This document shows, piece by piece, positions 1-9,070 of a stretch of 64,000 bases of DNA; position 1 is the first letter of the stretch, and the number at the start of each line of letters is the position of its first letter. The notes under the pieces were generated by a model, which worked only from the letters and a program-made list of their open reading frames with translations, was not told the DNA's origin and searched no databases. The DNA is from Chryseobacterium piperi (GTDB lineage: Bacteria > Bacteroidota > Bacteroidia > Flavobacteriales > Weeksellaceae): contig NZ_CP023049.2 of assembly GCF_002285635.2 (NCBI RefSeq), positions 1,550,001 through 1,614,000 of the forward strand, written 5' to 3'. Position numbers and translations under genes: made by a program.

Positions 1-289
1 GAAAATCTACAAAATCAAAAGCACTACACTTTCCACAAAGGAAAATAATACTTTTAGCCAGATAAAAATATATCCTAATCCTTCCTCAAAAAAAATATTT
101 GTTGAAGGACTAAAAGACAAGAAAATTTCAGCTGAGATAATCAGTTCTGAGGGTCGAAAAGTTTTAGAGCAAATAAAAATTAATGATGATAACAGTATCG
201 ATATTTCAGATATTCCATCTGGTATTTATTACATCAACCTGAAGTCCGGTGATTTAAAATCCTACAGCCAAAAGCTCTTCATTAAATAA
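1..289 (+). CDS. C-terminal end of a T9SS-sorted secreted protein (partial)
   Basis: The reading frame is open from base 2 to the TAA at 287-289, so the gene enters from the left edge and only about 95 C-terminal residues are visible. They form a type A T9SS sorting domain: an IKIYPNPSS motif, then beta-strand-like segments with SSEGRKV, an IDISDIPSGIYYINL block and a terminal KLFIK. In Bacteroidota this domain directs a Sec-exported protein through the type IX system to the cell surface, where it is removed. The catalytic or binding part lies outside the window, so the cargo function cannot be named. Confidence 0.9.
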   Translation, partial: KIYKIKSTTLSTKENNTFSQIKIYPNPSSKKIFVEGLKDKKISAEIISSEGRKVLEQIKINDDNSIDISDIPSGIYYINLKSGDLKSYSQKLFIK

Positions 290-296
290 AAAGACA

Positions 297-1508
297 TTAG
301 GGCCTCAATATATTTTTATTGAGGCTTTTATAATAATAAAACATCATCAAAAATATAGGCAATAGACCAATAACACGTTCTAAAAAAGAAAATCGCTCTA
401 CTTCGTCATCCATTAAAATATTGGGTCCAACTCCCACAAGCAAGATAGAAATGAAAAAAACTATGGTTTCAGAAACGGATATCTTATTAAGTTTAATTTC
501 ATCATCTTTCCATTGATCATTCAGGATTCCAAATACTATAAACATAATCATATAAGGAAACGACCAGATTCTGTAAGTATCCCAGGCAATAGCATTTAAT
601 AAAAGTGGGAAAAATATAACTACAAGTGCTATAAAAAATAAATAAGTTCCTATCTTTTTATAGAATCTTTTATATAGGATAAAACACAAAAAGAGCAATG
701 GAACTCCACATAATATCGTACATGTCGAAATAAACAGTCTTTGAAAGAGATGGGGGCTTTCTTCAGCAAAATAATAGCTCAGTTTTTCAGTATAGGCAGA
801 CGCTACCGATCCGGCAACTCTTTCACCTATGAATTGTATATTCTTCAGATAATTGAATAAGTAAAAATAGCTCTCTTTCCCATAAATCTCTTCATACAGG
901 GAAATCCCGATTACCGTTATCATAGGTAATATCAGAAATATAGCTGATTTTCTAAAAAGTCTATCCTTAAGGACCGGATTATTCTTTTGCACGCCAGATA
1001 CAATTAGGGCAAAAACACTCACTGGCAGAATTAGAAAAAACGATATTTCGTGAATGACCATCCCAATAGAAAGCAGAATTGAGGGTAACAAAATTTTCCT
1101 CTTTAAAATCAGCTGAACAATAAATATTCCCAGTAAAAAAATAATATGATCTAAATAGCCGATCAGATGAGCAGAATACACCAGGTATTGAGAAAGGAAA
1201 AAGATGATATAAAACATTCCCGTATATAGCCCATTCCCTTTACTACTCAAGGTTTGTTTTATAGCTACGAGGAGAAGTAAGGGATACAGTATACCGAGTA
1301 TAACACCCGATACCCATACTATTACAGATTCATTTTTTTCAACAAAAAAGCCTAGAATCTCCCCTGCTAATCCTCTTTTAATAAAACCGAATCTGTAATC
1401 AAGCATCCAATGAGCTTCCGCCCAACTATTAGGAAATCGTATAGATTTTAAGACACTAAAGACAAGTGTATATAAATATAATATGACGAAGAAAATCTTC
1501 TTGTTCAT
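297..1508 (-). CDS. Polytopic membrane protein of unknown function
   Basis: A 403-residue protein made almost entirely of hydrophobic segments; I count about ten likely transmembrane helices. The N-terminus carries a distinctive non-membrane stretch after the first helix, with an AHWMLDYRFGFIKRGLAG motif, seen in uncharacterised bacterial membrane proteins. That layout is reminiscent of polysaccharide-polymerase or GT-C-like proteins, but I see no diagnostic catalytic motif and assign no function. It lies 14 bp downstream of hemN on the same strand and could be cotranscribed with it. Its 3' end overlaps the shared terminator with the upstream T9SS gene. Confidence 0.6.
   Translation of the reverse strand: MNKKIFFVILYLYTLVFSVLKSIRFPNSWAEAHWMLDYRFGFIKRGLAGEILGFFVEKNESVIVWVSGVILGILYPLLLLVAIKQTLSSKGNGLYTGMFYIIFFLSQYLVYSAHLIGYLDHIIFLLGIFIVQLILKRKILLPSILLSIGMVIHEISFFLILPVSVFALIVSGVQKNNPVLKDRLFRKSAIFLILPMITVIGISLYEEIYGKESYFYLFNYLKNIQFIGERVAGSVASAYTEKLSYYFAEESPHLFQRLFISTCTILCGVPLLFLCFILYKRFYKKIGTYLFFIALVVIFFPLLLNAIAWDTYRIWSFPYMIMFIVFGILNDQWKDDEIKLNKISVSETIVFFISILLVGVGPNILMDDEVERFSFLERVIGLLPIFLMMFYYYKSLNKNILRP
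302..330. terminator. Bidirectional intrinsic terminator
   Basis: A perfect 9-bp inverted repeat, GCCTCAATA (302-310) and TATTGAGGC (317-325), is followed by TTTTAT. It ends the T9SS cargo gene and overlaps the last codons of the convergent membrane-protein gene. Confidence 0.75.
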
Positions 1509-1522
1509 GTATTACATTTATT

Positions 1523-2881
1523 TTATATCGTCATAGAAAAAATTCTGGTTTCGGGTTTATTCCGCATCATTCTGAGATCAAATACCATGGCTACATTTCT
1601 CGTAAACGCCCTACCCTTTTCGGTAATTTTAATTTGATTTTCATTAATCTCCACCAGGTTATCCCGTTCCATTTCCTTCAGCATATCCAAAGCATTTTCC
1701 AGTTCAGGAAAAGAATTCTGAACATCCCACGTAGTTTCAAGCTGACACATTAAATTCAAAATATGCCTTCTTACTACAAGGTCTTCAGGATTTAAAATAT
1801 GCCCTTTTACCACAGGAATCTCACCTTCTTCAACAATCTTCTGGTACTCTTCCACTGTTTTTACATTTTGAGCAAAAGCATACCATGAATCTGAAATGGA
1901 AGACATACCAAGCCCTACCATCAGCTGGGTTTTACTTGAAGTATATCCCATAAAGTTTCTGTGAAGCTTTTTCTGAATTAAAGATTGGTATAAATCATCG
2001 TGTTCCAAAGCAAAATGGTCCATCCCCACTTCAATATATCCTAGTTCCTCCAGAAGGCTTTTTCCATCTTCGTATAAGCGCCTCTTCTCTTCTCCACTAG
2101 GAAGATCGTTTTCATCAAAACCTCTCTGCCCCACTCCTTTTATCCACGGAACGTGTGCGTAAGAATAAAAAGCCAGTCTATCTGGTTTAAGCTCCAATGT
2201 TTTACGGATGGTATATTCCATTGCATCCCAATGCTGGTGCGGAAGTCCGAAAACAAGATCATGGCTTATCCCTCCGTATCCTATTTCTCTTGCGAGTTCT
2301 GTTACTTCTTTAACTTTTTCAAAAGGCTGAATTCTGTTGATAGCTTTCTGTACTTTAGGATCATAATCCTGTACTCCAAAGCTCACTCTTCTAAAGCCAA
2401 GATCATATAATGTCTGAAGATGTTCCCTGGTTGTATTATTGGGATGACCTTCAAAGGAAAATTCAGGATGTTCTGCTATTTCAACAGTTTCAAAAATACC
2501 TTCCAGTAAAGCTTTTAAATTCTTAGGTGAGAAAAAAGTCGGAGTTCCACCACCTAAATGGAGCTCTTTCAGTTTTGGTTTCTCATCAAAAAGCTGAAGA
2601 TAAAGCTGCCATTCTTTTAAAACACTCTCCAAATAAGGTGTTTCTACACTGTGTTGTTTTGTGATACGCTTATGACATGCACAAAAAGTACAAAGAGCTT
2701 CACAAAACGGCAAATGGATATAAATAGAAATTCCTTCTTCCGAATTACTTTCATGAAAAGATCTTATCACACTTTCTTTCCACTTCTCAGGAGAAAATGT
2801 GCTTTCATCCCAATATGGAACAGTAGGATAAGACGTATAACGCGGTCCGGGAATATTATATTTATCAATTAAAGAGTTCAT
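1523..2881 (-). CDS. hemN: Oxygen-independent coproporphyrinogen III oxidase
   Basis: A radical SAM enzyme that decarboxylates coproporphyrinogen III to protoporphyrinogen IX in haem synthesis without oxygen; cytoplasmic. The 452-residue length fits HemN. The YIHLPFC segment supplies the [4Fe-4S] ligands C60-x3-C64-x2-C67, followed by C69, the CxxxCxxCxC arrangement of true HemN rather than of the HemW haem chaperones. A GGGTPTF motif near residue 110 fits the SAM-binding region, and a HemN C-terminal domain follows. The N-terminal segment with PRYTSYPT is also typical of HemN. It is separated from the esterase gene upstream by about 100 bp and probably has its own promoter. Confidence 0.93.
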   Translation of the reverse strand: MNSLIDKYNIPGPRYTSYPTVPYWDESTFSPEKWKESVIRSFHESNSEEGISIYIHLPFCEALCTFCACHKRITKQHSVETPYLESVLKEWQLYLQLFDEKPKLKELHLGGGTPTFFSPKNLKALLEGIFETVEIAEHPEFSFEGHPNNTTREHLQTLYDLGFRRVSFGVQDYDPKVQKAINRIQPFEKVKEVTELAREIGYGGISHDLVFGLPHQHWDAMEYTIRKTLELKPDRLAFYSYAHVPWIKGVGQRGFDENDLPSGEEKRRLYEDGKSLLEELGYIEVGMDHFALEHDDLYQSLIQKKLHRNFMGYTSSKTQLMVGLGMSSISDSWYAFAQNVKTVEEYQKIVEEGEIPVVKGHILNPEDLVVRRHILNLMCQLETTWDVQNSFPELENALDMLKEMERDNLVEINENQIKITEKGRAFTRNVAMVFDLRMMRNKPETRIFSMTI

Positions 2882-2979
2882 TTAAAAATTTTAAATTTTT
2901 ATAGATCGATATGAAATCCAAATGGAATTTCATTCTGCAAAATTAACTATAACTTATGAATTTTAAATCATGAATTATA

Positions 2980-3891
2980 TTAGGGTTTATTTTCGAAATT
3001 TATAATGAGTCTAAATACCTCATCTGCAAAGTTTTTCCCCAAGTCGATATAGCCTGCACTGTTATAATGCCATGGATCATTTCCGTAGCCATATTTTTGG
3101 GTCGAACGCACAATGGCTGCATTATGATCATTTCTTACAAATTTCTCCTGAGCATATTGCACCAGCTCACCCATAGGCCATACTTTTCCACTTTTATCTT
3201 TTCCTGAATCTGAAATTTTACCAATAACAACCGGTAAGTCATCCGTCATCAAAGCTGCCCTTATCTGATTCATTAAAACCTTTAAATGATTATAGTAATT
3301 TCCGGCAATCTCTTCGGTATAGCTAGCATCTCCTTCTCCCTGCATCCACAAAATCCCTGAAGGAATCAGTTCATCCTTTTTTCCATCTCTGTCCATATCA
3401 GATTCAGACAATGCATTTTTGAGGGTCTTTAGGAAATTATCATACTGATTCACTCCATTTTTCCCATGAAAGTCAGAATCCCAGCACCCAAAATCACTTT
3501 TAGCAAGACTATCAATTGAAGTCCCTTCTCTTGCATATTTGATCAAGGCTATTTTGTCATTAGGAAAAAGCTCTTTCATTCTTTTTGCAAATGACAGTTC
3601 CAACCCAAAACGATCCGAAAGTGTATTGGTCTTTCCATCTGTTTTAAAGCCGGTTCCATTTCCTGGTTTTAAAACATCCCACTTTCCTGTTCCACCACTC
3701 AAGCTCCCGTCAGGAACCGAGTTTCCCTGAAAAATGTAGACATCCTTAAAAGACTTCAAATCACCGGGAAGATCTTTATTATATCCAAAACCATTCATAT
3801 TGGATTGCCCGGCTAAGATAAAGACTCTTATTTTCTGACTATATATGACAGCTGGAAAAACAAGAAGGAGAAATATTTTAAAGTTTCTCAT
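2980..3891 (-). CDS. Secreted SASA-family (sialate O-acetylesterase-like) carbohydrate esterase
   Basis: A 303-residue protein with a signal peptide ending near YSQ (residues 17-19). The FILAGQSNMNG motif at residues 24-34 places the nucleophilic serine at S30, as in the SASA/CE6 branch of SGNH esterases. WMQGEGD in the middle and a DPWHYNSAGY segment near the C-terminus supply the expected second block and the Asp-His pair. Such enzymes remove acetyl groups from sugars in the periplasm or outside the cell. The substrate cannot be told from sequence, and no sugar-utilisation genes flank it. Confidence 0.8.
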   Translation of the reverse strand: MRNFKIFLLLVFPAVIYSQKIRVFILAGQSNMNGFGYNKDLPGDLKSFKDVYIFQGNSVPDGSLSGGTGKWDVLKPGNGTGFKTDGKTNTLSDRFGLELSFAKRMKELFPNDKIALIKYAREGTSIDSLAKSDFGCWDSDFHGKNGVNQYDNFLKTLKNALSESDMDRDGKKDELIPSGILWMQGEGDASYTEEIAGNYYNHLKVLMNQIRAALMTDDLPVVIGKISDSGKDKSGKVWPMGELVQYAQEKFVRNDHNAAIVRSTQKYGYGNDPWHYNSAGYIDLGKNFADEVFRLIINFENKP

Positions 3892-3969
3892 CTGGAAATT
3901 TTATTCAAAATTAGTTCTAAGGCTGCAATAAATAACAGTATTAATAAAGATTTCCTCTATACTGAAAAT

Positions 3970-4980
3970 CTAAAATTTTAATGTCATTCTTACTATCCTA
4001 TCATTTCCGGCAAAGGCCACTGTATTTTTATCAATCCATTCACAGGCATAAAGATTTTTTTCATCTGAAATTTTCTTCCACGTTTTTCCATAGTCTGACG
4101 AATAACTGATATGCTGATCTCCTACTGCAATTATTTCTTTTCCTACGGACCCAGGCCTGATCTTCACACAGGTCATATATCCTGCATTTTCTCCGGAAGC
4201 CTGTATTTTCCAGGTTTTACCACCATCATTGGTTGTTGCAATATTATTGATGTTAGAGTTCTGTTTTGTATAATCACCACCTACAGCAATTCCAAACTGA
4301 TCATTATAGAAATCTATGGAGTATATTCCTTGTGATGATTCTCTCTGAACAAATGGAGTATCAAACACTTCAAATTGTTCATTCTCTAAATGTAACCTTA
4401 TAATCCTGGAAGCCTTTCCTCCTGTAGCAATCCATATATACTTTTTAGTAGAGGCAATATTGGTATTACTGGCTGCAAATGCAGCTTCTCCTTCATGTAA
4501 GATAATTTTGTTTTTTAATGGACTCCATTTTCCATTTTTATAGACTGCCAATTTTAAACCATGATCTGCATCAGCATCACTAAAAGCATACGCAAAATGA
4601 TCTCCCACAAAATGCAGAGCATCATAAAAAGCTGTTTTCACAGTATCTTTAAACACTATCTTTGACCTTAGACTTTTTTTATCAATTTCAAAAAAATAAG
4701 CCGGGCTTTCAATATTAATGGCGTAAAAGTGATTCTTATTTTGTGCCAATGTACGAAACTGCAGTTTCTCTTCAGACAGCTTCATTTGTTTCTGGTTTTG
4801 AATATTTTTTAAATCCACAAAACCAAATTTTGAATCTGTTCCACTATACCAGATTTTGTCATCCCAAACCTGAATAGCTCTTATGCTTATTTTATCTTTG
4901 AATATGGTTTCAAAACTCACTTGCTGAGAAAATGAAAATATTCCTAAAAAGAAAAGTGAAGTGGTTATAATATTTTTCAT
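3970..4980 (-). CDS. Secreted BNR/beta-propeller-like protein
   Basis: About 336 residues from the preferred ATG at 4980. A longer reading from 5004 would start with GTG inside the neighbouring terminator hairpin and would put eight residues before the signal peptide, so I reject it. A signal peptide ending at FSFSQ is followed by repeated beta-rich modules with two BNR-like turns, NDGGKTW and DYGKTWKK. This resembles Ycf48/sialidase-type propellers and proteins often annotated loosely as oxidoreductases. No catalytic residues of a sialidase are evident. It probably acts in the periplasm or outside the cell; function unknown. Confidence 0.65.
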   Translation of the reverse strand: MKNIITTSLFFLGIFSFSQQVSFETIFKDKISIRAIQVWDDKIWYSGTDSKFGFVDLKNIQNQKQMKLSEEKLQFRTLAQNKNHFYAINIESPAYFFEIDKKSLRSKIVFKDTVKTAFYDALHFVGDHFAYAFSDADADHGLKLAVYKNGKWSPLKNKIILHEGEAAFAASNTNIASTKKYIWIATGGKASRIIRLHLENEQFEVFDTPFVQRESSQGIYSIDFYNDQFGIAVGGDYTKQNSNINNIATTNDGGKTWKIQASGENAGYMTCVKIRPGSVGKEIIAVGDQHISYSSDYGKTWKKISDEKNLYACEWIDKNTVAFAGNDRIVRMTLKF

Positions 4981-4993
4981 AATAGACAAAAAT

Positions 4994-5023
4994 AAAAAAT
5001 CCACAGCGTTCTGTGGATTTTTT
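4994..5023 (-). terminator. Intrinsic terminator of the APC permease gene
   Basis: A 13-bp inverted repeat (AAAAAATCCACAG at 4994-5006 and CTGTGGATTTTTT at 5011-5023) with a four-base loop and U-tract on the minus strand lies just after the permease stop codon. Confidence 0.85.
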
Positions 5024-5037
5024 ATTTTATTTTTTTA

Positions 5038-6564
5038 TTAATCTATATCTGGTTTTTCCAAAGGTTCCTGTTCAGCCTTAAAAGTTTCTCCATATCCTCC
5101 GTTCTGAAGTTTAGAGTTTCTTTTACTATACAAGAAGTAAATAATAAAACCGATAATTAACCAAATAAAAGAATATGTTTTAGCTTCTCTACTTAAGTTA
5201 AAAATTAGATACACATTAATTGTAATTCCTAAACAAGCAATCAAAGGTAAAGCAGGAACTCTAAAGTTTCTCTGCAAGTTTGGTTCTTTAACCCTCAATA
5301 CCCAAACAGCTACGCAAACCATTGTAAATGCAAACAAAGTTCCGAAACTAGTCATGTGTGCCAAGTCATTGATCGGTGTTAAAGAAGCAATAACAGAAAT
5401 AATAACCCCTAAAATCATTAGGTTCTTTGTAGGCACCCCTGTTTTTGGATTTACTTTTGAGAAAGTAGCCGGGATCAATCCGTCTTTAGACATTCCTAAG
5501 AAAATTCTTGACTGTCCCATAATCATTACCATTAATACGGAGATCAATCCAACTGTAGCTGCAATAGTAATAATATAACCAGCCCAAGCCTGCCCTGCAA
5601 TATCAAATGCATAAGCTACAGGAGCTTTAATTGCATCAGGATATTTTCCAAGTGGGTTAAAATCTGTATAATGCATCATTCCTGTTAAAACAAGTGAAAC
5701 CAGAATATACAAAAGTGTACAGATTACCAATGAAGCAATAATAGCGAAAGGCACATCCTTTTTGGGATTAATAGCTTCACCTGCCTGTGTGGAAACCGCA
5801 TCAAACCCAACGTAAGCAAAGAAGATCGCGGAAGCTCCTGCAACAACCCCTCCAATACCATAAGCTGAATGAGAGACCCCATTTTCTGTAATTATAGTTG
5901 CTTCAGGGATAAAAGGAGTCCAGTTATCTGTGTTAATGAAGAATATACCTGCAATAATTACAAAAATAATTGCAGAAACCTTAAGGACTACAATAAAGTT
6001 ATTTGCTTTTGCAGCACCTTTTGTTCCTCTAACTAAAATTGAAATAACAAATAATACAATCAAAAATGCAGGTAAATTCATTGAGAAACCAGAGTTTCCT
6101 GCGGCGAGATAGGTCTGCGGGTCTGTGGTCAACCATGCGGGAAGATGCAAACCAAACATTTTGAGCAATTTAGCAAAATACCCGGACCAGGAGACGGCGA
6201 CGGTCATGGACCCCATTGCATATTCCAAAATTAACCCCCAACCTATTATCCACGCGAAGATTTCACCCACCGTTCCATAAGCATAAGCATAAGCTGAACC
6301 TTCTACAGGAAGTATGGAAGCAAATTCTGCATAACATAAAGCAGCAAACACACAAGCAATTCCTGCAATTACAAAAGAAAGCGCCAATGCAGGTCCTGCA
6401 TTATAATAAGCTCCTGTTCCTGTAAGTACAAAAATTCCTCCTCCAATGATCGCTCCAATTCCAATAGCAGTAAGGCTCCATTTTCCTAAAACGCGTTTCA
6501 GCTGGCTTTTCTTGATATCCGCTTCATAGGCGCTCATTGGTTTTTTAACCCAAATTTTTGACAT
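5038..6564 (-). CDS. APC-superfamily amino acid permease
   Basis: A 508-residue inner-membrane transporter with about 12-13 hydrophobic segments. The first helix carries GIGAIIGGGIFVLTG (about residues 36-50), the unwound substrate-site motif of the amino acid-polyamine-organocation superfamily, and GFDAVSTQAGEAINP around residue 255 matches the helix 6 region. Overall it resembles the cationic amino acid transporter/YfnA branch. The hydrophilic tail is short. It is a single-gene unit with a strong terminator after it. The actual substrate cannot be decided from sequence. Confidence 0.85.
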   Translation of the reverse strand: MSKIWVKKPMSAYEADIKKSQLKRVLGKWSLTAIGIGAIIGGGIFVLTGTGAYYNAGPALALSFVIAGIACVFAALCYAEFASILPVEGSAYAYAYGTVGEIFAWIIGWGLILEYAMGSMTVAVSWSGYFAKLLKMFGLHLPAWLTTDPQTYLAAGNSGFSMNLPAFLIVLFVISILVRGTKGAAKANNFIVVLKVSAIIFVIIAGIFFINTDNWTPFIPEATIITENGVSHSAYGIGGVVAGASAIFFAYVGFDAVSTQAGEAINPKKDVPFAIIASLVICTLLYILVSLVLTGMMHYTDFNPLGKYPDAIKAPVAYAFDIAGQAWAGYIITIAATVGLISVLMVMIMGQSRIFLGMSKDGLIPATFSKVNPKTGVPTKNLMILGVIISVIASLTPINDLAHMTSFGTLFAFTMVCVAVWVLRVKEPNLQRNFRVPALPLIACLGITINVYLIFNLSREAKTYSFIWLIIGFIIYFLYSKRNSKLQNGGYGETFKAEQEPLEKPDID

Positions 6565-6731
6565 ATTTTTTTGTTTAATTAAGATTTACGAAAGTATAAA
6601 AAATTTACAAATACTAACAATTATTGACAAACTTTCATTATTAAATTTAAATTTAAGAAGATAAAAAACTGATTTACATACTATTCAACTCATTTTTCAT
6701 GTATAATGATTTTTTGCTTATTTTTGAACAC

Positions 6732-7409
6732 ATGAATCTATACGACCTCTTTGTAAAACCGTATGAAGACTATACTGCTTTACAAATTATGCTGGAAGCC
6801 ACAGGGACATTTTTTGGTATTTTAAGCGTCTATTTCTCTATTAAAAAAAATATCTGGGTATATCCTACCGGTATTGTTTCCACCCTTATTTACGTTTACA
6901 TTCTCTTTAATTTCGGATTGCTCGGAGATTGTATAATCAATATTTACTATACTGCAATGAGTGTTTACGGATGGATTTTATGGTCAAAAAACTCGGAAGA
7001 CAACGTTCATGTAGATGTAGCCTGGGCCACTAAAAAAGAATGGGTATTTGCAACTGCGCTTTTTTTCATAAGCCTTCTCTTGGTTACCATTATTTATTAT
7101 TATAAACCTTATATCGACAATAATTTTTCAATGGAAGGAACCAATTTAGGTTTATATCATTTAGATTGGGCAAATTGGCTTGATGTACTTACCACCTCCA
7201 TCTTTTTAGTGGGAATGTGGTTGATGGCCAAACAACGCATTGAGAACTGGATTTTCTGGATTATTGGTGACTTTATTTGTATGCCCATGATGATTTTTAA
7301 GGGTCTTGGAATCACTTCGGTTCAATATTTGGTATTTACTATAATGGCGATCATCGGATACGTCAATTGGAAAAAAAGTTTTAAAGAAAAAAGTAAAATA
7401 AAGTCATGA
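6732..7409 (+). CDS. pnuC: PnuC-type nicotinamide riboside/mononucleotide transporter
   Basis: About 225 residues from the ATG at 6732; an in-frame ATG at 6699 would add 11 residues that do not look like PnuC. Seven hydrophobic segments, an early GILSVYFSIKKNIWVYPTG region and the late RIENWIFWIIGDFI motif are typical of PnuC facilitators, which bring in vitamin B3 ribosides for NAD salvage. No NadR-like kinase is adjacent. The stop codon overlaps the start codon of the following lipoprotein gene as ATGA, so the two are translationally coupled. Confidence 0.85.
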   Translation: MNLYDLFVKPYEDYTALQIMLEATGTFFGILSVYFSIKKNIWVYPTGIVSTLIYVYILFNFGLLGDCIINIYYTAMSVYGWILWSKNSEDNVHVDVAWATKKEWVFATALFFISLLLVTIIYYYKPYIDNNFSMEGTNLGLYHLDWANWLDVLTTSIFLVGMWLMAKQRIENWIFWIIGDFICMPMMIFKGLGITSVQYLVFTIMAIIGYVNWKKSFKEKSKIKS

Positions 7410-8044
7410 AAAATTTATTAAAATTAGCATTCGGTTTTTTAGCGATAGTTAGTTTAACATCGTGTTTAGCCTATTCTGACGGATATGCTAATAACGGGTT
7501 TGGAGATCCATATTATAATAACGGGTATTATTATGCACCGTCAGGATATTATGGAAACGGAGGATATTATGGAAATGATGGGTATTATTACAGAAATGAC
7601 ATCAACTATTATTATGACAATGGTGCTCCTTACTATTATTATGGAAACAATAATAATAGAAGAAAGGTGTATGTAGAAAGAAGAGGTAGTACTACGGTCA
7701 CTTCACAAAGACCTAATTACGGACTTCAAAGTCAAAGCAATAATAATTATAACAATAACAACAGATATAATAATAGTAACAGCCGTAATAACAGTAATAA
7801 CAACAGCGGGTTTAGAAACAATAGTTCAAACTCAAACAGAAACCAAAATAATCAGGGAAGTGGATTCAGGACAGCTCCACAACAAAATACCCAAAGACCT
7901 CAGAATAATGGAGGATTTAGAAATAATAGCTCTTCAAGCAATAACAGTGGATTCAGAAGCAGTACCCAGAGTACTCCTGCACCAAGTACTACTCAGCAGC
8001 AAGAAACTTCCACAAGACCTGCAGGAAGCGGGTTCAGAAGATAA
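7406..8044 (+). CDS. Asn/Tyr/Gly-rich low-complexity lipoprotein
   Basis: A 212-residue protein with a lipoprotein signal peptide whose lipobox is LTSC (Cys at about residue 20). The mature part begins with a Tyr/Gly/Asn-rich stretch, then a basic patch around RRKVYVERRG, then a long Asn/Ser/Gln-rich tail in which a GFR motif recurs five times (GFRNN, GFRTA, GFRNN, GFRSS, GFRR), the last at the extreme C-terminus. It is likely disordered and anchored to the outer membrane. I do not recognise a functional domain. Its ATG overlaps the pnuC stop codon, although the two proteins have no obvious shared role. Confidence 0.75.
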   Translation: MKNLLKLAFGFLAIVSLTSCLAYSDGYANNGFGDPYYNNGYYYAPSGYYGNGGYYGNDGYYYRNDINYYYDNGAPYYYYGNNNNRRKVYVERRGSTTVTSQRPNYGLQSQSNNNYNNNNRYNNSNSRNNSNNNSGFRNNSSNSNRNQNNQGSGFRTAPQQNTQRPQNNGGFRNNSSSSNNSGFRSSTQSTPAPSTTQQQETSTRPAGSGFRR

Positions 8045-8059
8045 TCATTATAATAAAAT

Positions 8060-8101
8060 AACAACAAAAACGAACAGCTCAGGCTGTTCGTTTTTGTTGT
8101 T
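8060..8101 (+). terminator. Long-stem intrinsic terminator
   Basis: A 19-bp perfect inverted repeat with a four-base loop, arms at 8060-8078 and 8083-8101, sits 16 bp after the lipoprotein stop codon. The T-rich 3' arm acts as the U-tract. Confidence 0.85.
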
Positions 8102-8235
8102 ATAGGCTTTATTAAGATTACCAAGTGGGGTGGTAATAAATTTATTAAAATTAAGATGTGCTTAGTATTAGATAACTGTTTTCCCTTATTACCAATATTT
8201 CATTTATATTATCAGAAATTTTATTTTAAATATAC

Positions 8236-8243
8236 TAATTTTG
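8236..8243 (+). promoter_or_regulatory. Candidate -7 element for dapF-mltG
   Basis: TAATTTTG matches the Bacteroidota TAnnTTTG -7 consensus 28 bp before the dapF ATG. No clear TTG is present at the -33 position, so this is a partial match only. Confidence 0.4.
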
Positions 8244-8271
8244 TTTGTTTATTTTTAGACAAAAAGAAAGT

Positions 8272-9039
8272 ATGGAATTTTATAAATATCAAGGTACAGG
8301 AAATGATTTTGTCATGATAGATAATCGTGATTTACAATTTCCTAAAGACAAAGAAATCATTGCAAAACTATGTGACAGACGCTTCGGAATTGGTGCTGAC
8401 GGCCTTATTCTGTTGGAAAACGATGATAAGTACGATTTCAAGATGGTCTATTACAATTCTGACGGAGGAGAAAGCACGATGTGTGGAAATGGAGGAAGAT
8501 GTCTTGTTGCTTTTGCCTTTTTCCTGGATATTTTTGAAGATAAATGTAAATTCATTGCCATAGACGGCGAACACGATGCCGAAATTCATAATGGAATCAT
8601 CAAGCTAAAAATGATTGATGTAAACAGCATTTCCAACGAGGGTGAGGATACTGTAATGAATACCGGATCACCTCACTATGTAAAATATGTTGAAGATTTG
8701 GTGAATTACAATGTTTTTGCAGCAGGAACAGGCATCAGAAATTCGGAAAATTATAAAGAAAAAGGAATCAATGTCAATTTTGTTGAAAAAATTACTGATG
8801 ATGAAATTTTCGTAAGAACCTATGAACGAGGCGTTGAGGATGAAACTTACAGCTGTGGAACAGGAGTTACAGCTTCTGCTTTAACTTTTCTACAAAAACA
8901 TAATCTAATCTCTGTAAAAGTTAAAACTTTAGGTGGAAACCTTAAAGTATACGCTGAAAAAGACGGAAATTCTTTCCATAATATTTGGTTGGAAGGTCCG
9001 GCAAAGCAAGTTTTTAGAGGTAAAGTAGACCTAATATAA
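8272..9039 (+). CDS. dapF: Diaminopimelate epimerase
   Basis: Converts LL- to meso-diaminopimelate for lysine and peptidoglycan synthesis; cytoplasmic, cofactor-independent. The start is the ATG at 8272, giving 255 residues; the frame extends to a TTG at 8245 but that adds nine atypical residues directly after the -7 element. The two catalytic cysteines are visible: C71 in MCGNGGRC and C195 in SCGTGVTAS. The N-terminal FYKYQGTGNDFVMIDN is a family signature. mltG follows after 31 bp, so two cell-wall genes probably form one transcript. Confidence 0.95.
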   Translation: MEFYKYQGTGNDFVMIDNRDLQFPKDKEIIAKLCDRRFGIGADGLILLENDDKYDFKMVYYNSDGGESTMCGNGGRCLVAFAFFLDIFEDKCKFIAIDGEHDAEIHNGIIKLKMIDVNSISNEGEDTVMNTGSPHYVKYVEDLVNYNVFAAGTGIRNSENYKEKGINVNFVEKITDDEIFVRTYERGVEDETYSCGTGVTASALTFLQKHNLISVKVKTLGGNLKVYAEKDGNSFHNIWLEGPAKQVFRGKVDLI

Positions 9040-9070
9040 AAACAGAAAACTTTTAATCAATTTTTTAATA

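Noticed and set aside
2911..2933. Imperfect palindrome upstream of hemN (ATGAAATCC / GGAATTTCAT)
   Set aside because: No T-run and an imperfect stem in AT-rich DNA; not convincing as a terminator or operator.
8245..8271. Longer dapF start at 8245
   Set aside because: It would be a TTG codon one base after the -7 element and adds nine residues absent from the DapF family.
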